Origin: Sabellastarte sp. h YS-2021
Taxonomy: Eukaryota > Annelida > Polychaeta > Sabellida > Sabellidae
Assembly (NCBI GenBank): GCA_964017235.1
Contig: OZ024936.1
Location: 13,244,496 to 13,308,495, forward strand
Reading direction: 5' to 3'
DNA: 64,000 nucleotides
Shown in pieces: positions 37,443 to 49,700 of this stretch. Made by a program: the position numbers and the translations under genes. Below the pieces are notes generated by a model. That model was not told the DNA's origin, did no database searches, and was given only the letters and a program-made list of their open reading frames with translations. The stretch's first letter is position 1. Each line of letters opens with the position of its first letter.

Positions 37443-40400
37443 ATAGGGATTTTGCCATGCATATACACTAGTACAGGTGCCTTAACATCGAGTACGCCAA
37501 TTTTGGTCGTTCCGAGGGACACCAATTTTTTTCCACCAATGGATAGAGTGGTCCAGTCTGAGTCTATACAATATAACAGGGTAGGGTGTAAAGACCTTAA
37601 TTTCGTAGATTTGAGCAGAAACAGTATTTCCCATTGATTTTAAATGGGGATTTCGTCGTACATGTGTAGATGCCTTACCCTCGAGTACGCCAATTTTGGT
37701 CGTTCCGAGGGACACCAATTTTTTTCCACCAATGGATAGAGTGGTCCAGTCTGAGTCTATACAATATAACAGGGTAGGGTCTAAAGACCTTAATTTCGTA
37801 GATATGAGCAGAAACAGTATTTCCCATTGATTTTAAATGGGGATTTCGTCGTACATGTGTAGATGCCTTACCTCGAGTACGCCAATTTTGGTCGTTCTGA
37901 GGGACACCAATTTTTTTCCACCAATGGATAGAGTGGTCCAGTCTGAGTCTATACAATATAACAGGGTAGGGTCTAAAGACCTTAATTTCGTAGATATGAG
38001 CAGAAACAGTATTTCCCATTGATTTTAAATGGGGATTTCGTCGTACATGTGTAGATGCCTTACCATCGAGTACGCCAATTTTGGTCGTTCCGAGGGACAC
38101 CAATTTTTTTCTACCAATGGATAGAGTGGTCCAGTCTGAGTCTATACAATATAACAGGGTAGGGTCTAAAGACCTTAATTTCGTAGATATGAGCAGAAAC
38201 AGTATTTCCCATTGATTTTCAATAGGGATTTTGCCATGCATATACACTAGTACAGGTGCCTTACCATCGAGTACGCCAATTTTGGTCGTTCCGAGGGACA
38301 CCAATTTTTTTCCACCAATGGATAGAGTGGTCCAGTCTGAGTCTATACAATATAACAGGGTAGGGTCTAAAGACCTTAATTTCGTAGATATGAGCAGAAA
38401 CAGTATTTCCCATTGATTTTAAATGGGGATTTCGTCGTACATGTGTAGATGCCTTACCCTCGAGTACGCCAATTTTGGTCGTTCCGAGGGACACCAATTT
38501 TTTTCCACCAATGGATAGAGTGGTCCAGTCTGAGTCTATACAATATAACAGGGTAGGGTCTAAAGACCTTAATTTCGTAGATATGAGCAGAAACAGTATT
38601 TCCCATTGATTTTAAATGGGGATTTCGTCGTACATGTGTAGATGCCTTACCATCGAGTACGCCAATTTTGGTCGTTCTGAGGGACACCAATTTTTTTCCA
38701 CCAATGGATAGAGTGGTCCAGTCTGAGTCTATACAATATAACAGGGTAGGGTCTAAAGACCTTAATTTCGTAGATATGAGCAGAAACAGTATTTCCCATT
38801 GATTTTAAATGGGGATTTCGTCGTACATGTGTAGATGCCTTACCATCGAGTACGCCAATTTTGGTCGTTCCGAGGGACACCAATTTTTTTCCACCAATGG
38901 ATAGAGTGGTCCAGTCTGAGTCTATACAATATAACAGGGTAGGGTCTAAAGACCTTAATTTCGTAGATATGAGCAGAAACAGTATTTCCCATTGATTTTA
39001 AATGGGGATTTCGTCGTACATGTGTAGATGCCTTACCATCGAGTACGCCTATTTTGGTCGTTCCGAGGGACACCAATTTTTTTCTACCAATGGATAGAGT
39101 GGTCCAGTCTGAGTCTATACAATATAACAGGGTAGGGTCTAAAGACCTTAATTTCGTAGATATGAGCAGAAACAGTATTTCCCATTGATTTTAAATGGGG
39201 ATTTCGTCGTACATGTGTAGATGCCTTACCATCGAGTACGCCAATTTTGGTCGTTCCGAGGGACACCAATTTTTTTCTACCAATGGATAGAGTGGTCCAG
39301 TCTGAGTCTATACAATATAACAGGGTAGGGTCTAAAGACCTTAATTTCGTAGATATGAGCAGAAACAGTATTTCCCATTGATTTTCAATAGGGATTTTGC
39401 CATGCATATACACTAGTACAGGTGCCTTACCATCGAGTACGCCAATTTTGGTCGTTCCGAGGGACACCAATTTTTTTCCACCAATGGATAGAGTGGTCCA
39501 GTCTGAGTCTATACAATATAACAGGGTAGGGTCTAAAGACCTTAATTTCGTAGATATGAGCAGAAACAGTATTTCCCATTGATTTTAAATGGGGATTTCG
39601 TCGTACATGTGTAGATGCCTTACCCTCGAGTACGCCAATTTTGGTCGTTCCGAGGGACACCAATTTTTTTCCACCAATGGATAGAGTGGTCCAGTCTGAG
39701 TCTATACAATATAACAGGGTAGGGTCTAAAGACCTTAATTTTGTAGATATGAGCAGAAACAGTATTTCCCATTGATTTTAAATGGGGATTTCGTCGTACA
39801 TGTGTAGATGCCTTACCATCGAGTACGCCAATTTTGGTCGTTCTGAGGGACACCAATTTTTTTCCACCAATGGATAGAGTGGTCCAGTCTGAGTCTATAC
39901 AATATAACAGGGTAGGGTCTAAAGACCTTAATTTCGTAGATATGAGCAGAAACAGTATTTCCCATTGATTTTAAATGGGGATTTCGTCGTACATGTGTAG
40001 ATGCCTTACCATCGAGTACGCCAATTTTGGTCGTTCCGAGGGACACCAATTTTTTTCCACCAATGGATAGAGTGGTCCAGTCTGAGTCTATACAATATAA
40101 CAGGGTAGGGTCTAAAGACCTTAATTTCGTAGATATGAGCAGAAACAGTATTTCCCATTGATTTTAAATGGGGATTTCGTCGTACATGTGTAGATGCCTT
40201 ACCATCGAGTACGCCTATTTTGGTCGTTCCGAGGGACACCAATTTTTTTCCACCAATGGATAGAGTGGTCCAGTCTGCGTCTATACAATATAACAGGGTA
40301 GGGTCTAAAGACCTTAATTTTGTAGATATGAGCAGAAACAGTATTTCCCATTGATTTTAAATAGGGATTTTGCCATGCATATACACTAGTACAGGTGCCT

Positions 40401-42507
40401 TACCATCGAGTACGCCAATTTTGGTCGTTCCGAGGGACACCAATTTTTTTCCACCAATGGATAGAGTGGTCCAGTCTGAGTCTATACAATATAACAGGGT
40501 AGGGTGTAAAGACCTTAATTTCGTAGATTTGAGCAGAAACAGTATTTCCCATTGATTTTAAATGGGGATTTCGTCGTACATGTGTAGATGCCTTACCCTC
40601 GAGTACGCCAATTTTGGTCGTTCCGAGGGACACCAATTTTTTTCCACCAATGGATAGAGTGGTCCAGTCTGAGTCTATACAATATAACAGGGTAGGGTCT
40701 AAAGACCTTAATTTCGTAGATATGAGCAGAAACAGTATTTCCCATTGATTTTAAATGGGGATTTCGTCGTACATGTGTAGATGCCTTACCATCGAGTACG
40801 CCAATTTTGTTCGTTCCGAGGGACACCAATTTTTTTCCACCAATGGATAGAGTGGTCCAGTCTGAGTCTATACAATATAACAGGGTAGGGTCTAAAGACC
40901 TTAATTTCGTAGATATGAGCAGAAACAGTATTTCCCATTGATTTTAAATGGGGATTTCGTCGTACATGTGTAGATGCCTTACCATCGAGTACGCCAATTT
41001 TGGTCGTTCCGAGGGACACCAATTTTTTTCCACCAATGGATAGAGTGGTCCAGTCTGCGTCTATACAATATAACAGGGTAGGGTCTAAAGACCTTAATTT
41101 TGTAGATATGAGCAGAAACAGTATTTCCCATTGATTTTAAATAGGGATTTTGCCATGCATATACACTAGTACAGGTGCCTTACCATCGAGTATGCCAATT
41201 TTGGTCGTTCCGAGGGACACCAATTTTTTTCCACCAATGGATAGAGTGGTCCAGTCTGAGTCTATACAATATAACAGGGTAGGGTGTAAAGACCTTAATT
41301 TCGTAGATTTGAGCAGAAACAGTATTTCCCATTGATTTTAAATGGGGATTTCGTCGTACATGTGTAGATGCCTTACCATCGAGTACGCCAATTTTGGTCG
41401 TTCCGAGGGACACCAATTTTTTTCCACCAATGGATAGAGTGGTCCAGTCTGAGTCTATACAATATAACAGGGTAGGGTCTAAAGACCTTAATTTCGTAGA
41501 TATGAGCAGAAACAGTATTTCCCATTGATTTTAACTAGGGATTTTGCCATGCATATACACTAGTACAGGTGCCTTACCATCGAGTACGCCAATTTTGGTC
41601 GTTCCGAGGGACACCAATTTTTTTCCACCAATGGATAGAGTGGTCCAGTCTGAGTCTATACAATATAACAGGGTAGGGTCTAAAGACCTTAATTTCGTAG
41701 ATATGAGCAGAAACAGTATTTCCCATTGATTTTAAATGGGGATTTCGTCGTACATGTGTAGATGCCTTACCCTCGAGTACGCCAATTTTGGTCGTTCCGA
41801 GGGACACCAATTTTTTTCCACCAATGGATAGAGTGGTCCAGTCTGAGTCTATACAATATAACAGGGTAGGGTCTAAAGACCTTAATTTCGTAGATATGAG
41901 CAGAAACAGTATTTCCCATTGATTTTAAATGGGGATTTCGTCGTACATGTGTAGATGCCTTACCATCGAGTACGCCAATTTTGGTCGTTCTGAGGGACAC
42001 CAATTTTTTTCCACCAATGGATAGAGTGGTCCAGTCTGAGTCTATACAATATAACAGGGTAGGGTCTAAAGACCTTAATTTCGTAGATATGAGCAGAAAC
42101 AGTATTTCCCATTGATTTTAAATGGGGATTTCGTCGTACATGTGTAGATGCCTTACCATCGAGTACGCCAATTTTGGTCGTTCCGAGGGACACCAATTTT
42201 TTTCCACCAATGGATAGAGTGGTCCAGTCTGAGTCTATACAATATAACAGGGTAGGGTCTAAAGACCTTAATTTCGTAGATATGAGCAGAAACAGTATTT
42301 CCCATTGATTTTAAATGGGGATTTCGTCGTACATGTGTAGATGCCTTACCATCAAGTACGCCAATTTTGGTCGTTCCGAGGGACACCAATTTTTTTCCAC
42401 CAATGGATAGAGTGGTCCAGTCTGCGTCTATACAATATAACAGGGTAGGGTCTAAAGACCTTAATTTTGTAGATATGAGCAGAAACAGTATTTCCCATTG
42501 ATTTTAA
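37443..42507 (+). repeat. Composite block with a 6-mer (1166 bp) duplication
   Basis: B starts are 37443, 38222, 39388, 40361, 41141 and 41535. The B+5A unit at 38222-39387 (1166 bp) is repeated from 39388 to about 40.2 kb. After 40361 the block matches 33553 onward at offset 6808, with shared CGCCTATTTT (40215) and TTTGTTCG (about 40808), up to about 41.1 kb. The B at 41141 has T7 where its counterpart has T6. The B at 41535 begins with the rare CTAGGG, seen otherwise only at 45610. The block is a mosaic of pieces from the 28-mer/35-mer family. Confidence 0.85.
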
Positions 42508-45500
42508 ATAGGGATTTTGCCATGCATATACACTAGTACAGGTGCCTTACCATCGAGTACGCCAATTTTGGTCGTTCCGAGGGACACCAATTTTTTTCCA
42601 CCAATGGATAGAGTGGTCCAGTCTGAGTCTATACAATATAACAGGGTAGGGTGTAAAGACCTTAATTTCGTAGATTTGAGCAGAAACAGTATTTCCCATT
42701 GATTTTAAATGGGGATTTCGTCGTACATGTGTAGATGCCTTACCCTCGAGTACGCCAATTTTGGTCGTTCCGAGGGACACCAATTTTTTTCCACCAATGG
42801 ATAGAGTGGTCCAGTCTGAGTCTATACAATATAACAGGGTAGGGTCTAAAGACCTTAATTTCGTAGATATGAGCAGAAACAGTATTTCCCATTGATTTTA
42901 AATGGGGATTTCGTCGTACATGTGTAGATGCCTTACCATCGAGTACGCCAATTTTGGTCGTTCTGAGGGACACCAATTTTTTTCCACCAATGGATAGAGT
43001 GGTCCAGTCTGAGTCTATACAATATAACAGGGTAGGGTCTAAAGACCTTAATTTCGTAGATATGAGCAGAAACAGTATTTCCCATTGATTTTAAATGGGG
43101 ATTTCGTCGTACATGTGTAGATGCCTTACCATCGAGTACGCCAATTTTGGTCGTTCCGAGGGACACCAATTTTTTTCCACCAATGGATAGAGTGGTCCAG
43201 TCTGAGTCTATACAATATAACAGGGTAGGGTCTAAAGACCTTAATTTCGTAGATATGAGCAGAAACAGTATTTCCCATTGATTTTAAATGGGGATTTCGT
43301 CGTACATGTGTAGATGCCTTACCATCGAGTACGCCAATTTTGGTCGTTCCGAGGGACACCAATTTTTTTCCACCAATGGATAGAGTGGTCCAGTCTGAGT
43401 CTATACAATATAGCAGGGTAGGGTCTAAAGACCTTAATTTCGTAGATATGAGCAAAAACAGTATTTCCCATTGATTTTAAATGGGGATTTCGTCGTACAT
43501 GTGTAGATGCCTTACCATCGAGTACGCCAATTTTGGTCGTTCCGAGGGACACCAATTTTTTTCCACCAATGGATAGAGTGGTCCAGTCTGAGTCTATACA
43601 ATATAACAGGGTAGGGTCTAAAGACCTTAATTTCGTAGATATGAGCAGAAACAGTATTTCCCATTGATTTTAAATGGGGATTTCGTCGTACATGTGTAGA
43701 TGCCTTACCTCGAGTACGCCAATTTTGGTCGTTCTGAGGGACACCAATTTTTTTCCACCAATGGATAGAGTGGTCCAGTCTGAGTCTATACAATATAACA
43801 GGGTAGGGTCTAAAGACCTTAATTTCGTAGATATGAGCAGAAACAGTATTTCCCATTGATTTTAAATGGGGATTTCGTCGTACATGTGTAGATGCCTTAC
43901 CATCGAGTACGCCAATTTTGGTCGTTCCGAGGGACACCAATTTTTTTCTACCAATGGATAGAGTGGTCCAGTCTGAGTCTATACAATATAACAGGGTAGG
44001 GTCTAAAGACCTTAATTTCGTAGATATAAGCAGAAACAGTATTTCCCATTGATTTTAAATGGGGATTTCGTCGTACATGTGTAGATGCCTTACCATCGAG
44101 TACACCAATTTTGGTCGTTCCGAGGGACACCAATTTTTTTCCACCAATGGATAGAGTGGTCCAGTCTGAGTCTATACAATATAGCAGGGTAGGGTCTAAA
44201 GACCTTAATTTCGTAGATATGAGCAAAAACAGTATTTCCCATTGATTTTAAATGGGGATTTCGTCGTACATGTGTAGATGCCTTACCATCGAGTACGCCA
44301 ATTTTGGTCGTTCCGAGGGACACCAATTTTTTTCCACCAATGGATAGAGTGGTCCAGTCTGAGTCTATACAATATAACAGGGTAGGGTCTAAAGACCTTA
44401 ATTTCGTAGATATGAGCAGAAACAGTATTTCCCATTGATTTTAAATAGGGATTTTGCCATGCATATACACTAGTACAGGTGCCTTACCATCGAGTACGCC
44501 AATTTTGGTCGTTCCGAGGGACACCAATTTTTTTCCACCAATGGATAGAGTGGTCCAGTCTGAGTCTATACAATATAACAGGGTAGGGTGTAAAGACCTT
44601 AATTTCGTAGATTTGAGCAGAAACAGTATTTCCCATTGATTTTAAATGGGGATTTCGTCGTACATGTGTAGATGCCTTACCCTCGAGTACGCCAATTTTG
44701 GTCGTTCCGAGGGACACCAATTTTTTTCCACCAATGGATAGAGTGGTCCAGTCTGAGTCTATACAATATAACAGGGTAGGGTCTAAAGACCTTAATTTCG
44801 TAGATATGAGCAGAAACAGTAATTCCCATTGATTTTAAATGGGGATTTCGTCGTACATGTGTAGATGCCTTACCTCGAGTACGCCAATTTTGGTCGTTCT
44901 GAGGGACACCAATTTTTTTCCACCAATGGATAGAGTGGTCCAGTCTGAGTCTATACAATATAACAGGGTAGGGTCTAAAGACCTTAATTTCGTAGATATG
45001 AGCAGAAACAGTATTTCCCATTGATTTTAAATGGGGATTTCGTCGTACATGTGTAGATGCCTTACCATCGAGTACGCCAATTTTGGTCGTTCCGAGGGAC
45101 ACCAATTTTTTTCTACCAATGGATAGAGTGGTCCAGTCTGAGTCTATACAATATAACAGGGTAGGGTCTAAAGACCTTAATTTCGTAGATATGAGCAGAA
45201 ACAGTATTTCCCATTGATTTTAAATGGGGATTTCGTCGTACATGTGTAGATGCCTTACCATCGAGTACACCAATTTTGGTCGTTCCGAGGGACACCAATT
45301 TTTTTCCACCAATGGATAGAGTGGTCCAGTCTGAGTCTATACAATATAGCAGGGTAGGGTCTAAAGACCTTAATTTCGTAGATATGAGCAAAAACAGTAT
45401 TTCCCATTGATTTTAAATGGGGATTTCGTCGTACATGTGTAGATGCCTTACCATCGAGTACGCCAATTTTGGTCGTTCCGAGGGACACCAATTTTTTTCC

Positions 45501-46775
45501 ACCAATGGATAGAGTGGTCCAGTCTGAGTCTATACAATATAACAGGGTAGGGTCTAAAGACCTTAATTTCGTAGATATGAGCAGAAACAGTATTTCCCAT
45601 TGATTTTAACTAGGGATTTTGCCATGCATATACACTAGTACAGGTGCCTTACCATCGAGTACGCCAATTTTGGTCGTTCCGAGGGACACCAATTTTTTTC
45701 CACCAATGGATAGAGTGGTCCAGTCTGAGTCTATACAATATAACAGGGTAGGGTGTAAAGACCTTAATTTCGTAGATTTGAGCAGAAACAGTATTTCCCA
45801 TTGATTTTAAATGGGGATTTCGTCGTACATGTGTAGATGCCTTACCCTCGAGTACGCCAATTTTGGTCGTTCCGAGGGACACCAATTTTTTTCTACCAAT
45901 GGATAGAGTGGTCCAGTCTGAGTCTATACAATATAACAGGGTAGGGTCTAAAGACCTTAATTTCGTAGATATGAGCAGAAACAGTATTTCCCATTGATTT
46001 TAAATGGGGATTTCGTCGTACATGTGTAGATGCCTTACCATCGAGTACGCCAATTTTGGTCGTTCCGAGGGACACCAATTTTTTTCCACCAATGGATAGA
46101 GTGGTCCAGTCTGAGTCTATACAATATAACAGGGTAGGGTCTAAAGACCTTAATTTCGTAGATATGAGCAAAAACAGTATTTCCCATTGATTTTAAATGG
46201 GGATTTCGTCGTACATGTGTAGATGCCTTACCATCGAGTACGCCAATTTTGGTCGTTCCGAGGGACACCAATTTTTTTCCACCAATGGATAGAGTGGTCC
46301 AGTCTGAGTCTATACAATATAACAGGGTAGGGTCTAAAGACCTTAATTTCGTAGATATGAGCAGAAACAGTATTTCCCATTGATTTTAAATGGGGATTTC
46401 GTCGTACATGTGTAGATGCCTTACCATCGAGTACGCCAATTTTGGTCGTTCCGAGGGACACCAATTTTTTTCCACCAATGGATAGAGTGGTCCAGTCTGA
46501 GTCTATACAATATAACAGGGTAGGGTCTAAAGACCTTAATTTCGTAGATATGAGCAGAAACAGTATTTCCCATTGATTTTAAATGGGGATTTCGTCGTAC
46601 ATGTGTAGATGCCTTACCATCGAGTACGCCAATTTTGGTCGTTCCGAGGGACACCAATTTTTTTCCACCAATGGATAGAGTGGTCCAGTCTGAGTCTATA
46701 CAATATAACAGGGTAGGGTCTAAAGACCTTAATTTCGTAGATATGAGCAGAAACAGTATTTCCCATTGATTTTCA
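42508..46775 (+). repeat. Partial re-copy of 35.7-38.2 kb (offset 7002) plus 6-mer repeat
   Basis: B starts are 42508, 44445 and 45610. Between about 42.74 and 45.2 kb the sequence follows about 35.74-38.2 kb at offset 7002, including two 192 bp A copies (43674, 44839), CACCAATTTTGG (44104) and TTCTACC (43948). A 9-A run at 42709-44444 is the longest in the window. A 6-mer of 1165 bp links 43.67-44.7 to 44.84-45.9 kb. Private bases include GATATAAGC near 44026 and CAGTAATTCCC near 44818. From 44445 onward, ATAGGG B copies are no longer preceded by CTGCGTC, so the older linkage is broken. Confidence 0.86.
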
Positions 46776-49700
46776 ATAGGGATTTTGCCATGCATATACA
46801 CTAGTACAGGTGCCTTACCATCGAGTACGCCAATTTTGGTCGTTCCGAGGGACACCAATTTTTTTCCACCAATGGATAGAGTGGTCCAGTCTGAGTCTAT
46901 ACAATATAACAGGGTAGGGTCTAAAGACCTTAATTTCGTAGATATGAGCAGAAACAGTATTTCCCATTGATTTTAAATGGGGATTTCGTCGTACATGTGT
47001 AGATGCCTTGCCATCGAGTACGCCAATTTTGGTCGTTCTGAGGGACACCAATTTTTTTCCACCAATGGATAGAGTGGTCCAGTCTGAGTCTATACAATAT
47101 AACAGGGTAGGGTCTAAAGACCTTAATTTCGTAGATATGAGCAAAAACAGTATTTCCCATTGATTTTAAATGGGGATTTCGTCGTACATGTGTAGATGCC
47201 TTACCATCGAGTACGCCAATTTTGGTCGTTCCGAGGGACACCAATTTTTTTCCACCAATGGATAGAGTGGTCCAGTCTGAGTCTATACAATATAACAGGG
47301 TAGGGTCTAAAGACCTTAATTTCGTAGATATGAGCAGAAACAGTATTTCCCATTGATTTTAAATGGGGATTTTGCCATGCATATACACTAGTACAGGTGC
47401 CTTACCATCGAGTACGCCAATTTTGGTCGTTCCGAGGGACACCAATTTTTTACCACCAATGGATAGAGTGGTCCAGTCTGAGTCTATACAATATAACAGG
47501 GTAGGGTCTAAAGACCTTAATTTCGTAGATATGAGCAGAAACAGTATTTCCCATTGATTTTAAATGGGGATTTCGTCGTACATGTGTAGATGCCTTGCCA
47601 TCGAGTACGCCAATTTTGGTCGTTCTGAGGGACACCAATTTTTTTCCACCAATGGATAGAGTGGTCCAGTCTGAGTCTATACAATATAACAGGGTAGGGT
47701 CTAAAGACCTTAATTTCGTAGATATGAGCAAAAACAGTATTTCCCATTGATTTTAAATGGGGATTTCGTCGTACATGTGTAGATGCCTTACCATCGAGTA
47801 CGCCAATTTTGGTCGTTCCGAGGGACACCAATTTTTTTCTACCAATGGATAGAGTGGTCCAGTCTGAGTCTATACAATATAACAGGGTAGGGTCTAAAGA
47901 CCTTAATTTCGTAGATATGAGCAGAAACAGTATTTCCCATTGATTTTAAATGGGGCTTTCGTCGTACATGTGTAGATGCCTTACCATCGAGTACGCCAAT
48001 TTTGGTCGTTCCGAGGGACACCAATTTTTTTCCACCAATGGATAGAGTGGTCCAGTCTGAGTCTATACAATATAGCAGGGTAGGGTCTAAAGACCTTAAT
48101 TTCGTAGATATGAGCAAAAACAGTATTTCCCATTGATTTTAAATGGGGATTTCGTCGTACATGTGTAGATGCCTTACCATCGAGTACGCCAATTTTGGTC
48201 GTTCCGAGGGACACCAATTTTTTTCCACCAATGGATAGAGTGGTCCAGTCTGAGTCTATACAATATAACAGGGTAGGGTCTAAAGACCTTAATTTCGTAG
48301 ATATGAGCAGAAACAGTATTTCCCATTGATTTTAAATAGGGATTTTGCCATGCATATACACTAGTACAGGTGCCTTACCATCGAGTACGCCAATTTTGGT
48401 CGTTCCGAGGGACACCAATTTTTTTCCACCAATGGATAGAGTGGTCCAGTCTGAGTCTATACAATATAACAGGGTAGGGTGTAAAGACCTTAATTTCGTA
48501 GATTTGAGCAGAAACAGTATTTCCCATTGATTTTAAATGGGGATTTCGTCGTACATGTGTAGATGCCTTACCCTCGAGTACGCCAATTTTGGTCGTTCCG
48601 AGGGACACCAATTTTTTTCCACCAATGGATAGAGTGGTCCAGTCTGAGTCTATACAATATAACAGGGTAGGGTCTAAAGACCTTAATTTCGTAGATATGA
48701 GCAGAAACAGTATTTCCCATTGATTTTAAATGGGGATTTCGTCGTACATGTGTAGATGCCTTACCATCGAGTACGCCAATTTTGGTCGTTCTGAGGGACA
48801 CCAATTTTTTTCCACCAATGGATAGAGTGGTCCAGTCTGAGTCTATACAATATAACAGGGTAGGGTCTAAAGACCTTAATTTCGTAGATATGAGCAGAAA
48901 CAGTATTTCCCATTGATTTTAAATGGGGATTTCGTCGTACATGTGTAGATGCCTTACCATCGAGTACGCCAATTTTGGTCGTTCCGAGGGACACCAATTT
49001 TTTTCTACCAATGGATAGAGTGGTCCAGTCTGAGTCTATACAATATAACAGGGTAGGGTCTAAAGACCTTAATTTCGTAGATATGAGCAGAAACAGTATT
49101 TCCCATTGATTTTAAATGGGGATTTCGTCGTACATGTGTAGATGCCTTACCATCGAGTACGCCAATTTTGGTCGTTCCGAGGGACACCAATTTTTTTCCA
49201 CCAATGGATAGAGTGGTCCAGTCTGAGTCTATACAATATAGCAGGGTAGGGTCTAAAGACCTTAATTTCGTAGATATGAGCAAAAACAGTATTTCCCATT
49301 GATTTTAAATGGGGATTTCGTCGTACATGTGTAGATGCCTTACCATCGAGTACGCCAATTTTGGTCGTTCCGAGGGACACCAATTTTTTTCCACCAATGG
49401 ATAGAGTGGTCCAGTCTGAGTCTATACAATATAACAGGGTAGGGTCTAAAGACCTTAATTTCGTAGATATGAGCAGAAACAGTATTTCCCATTGATTTTC
49501 AATAGGGATTTTGCCATGCATATACACTAGTACAGGTGCCTTACCATCGAGTACGCCAATTTTGGTCGTTCCGAGGGACACCAATTTTTTTCCACCAATG
49601 GATAGAGTGGTCCAGTCTGAGTCTATACAATATAACAGGGTAGGGTGTAAAGACCTTAATTTCGTAGATATGAGCAGAAACAGTATTTCCCATTGATTTT

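Noticed and set aside
37675-38304. Longest open frame (209 codons, minus strand), plus hundreds of 61-167 codon frames
   Set aside because: They are read-through of satellite monomers. Nearly all minus-strand frames, and the 61-codon plus frames in ATAGGG copies, begin at TTG. Lengths change with single variants such as TTACCA to TTGCCA that remove a stop. A monomers shift frame at every junction because 193 is not divisible by three. No known domain or codon-level constraint is visible.
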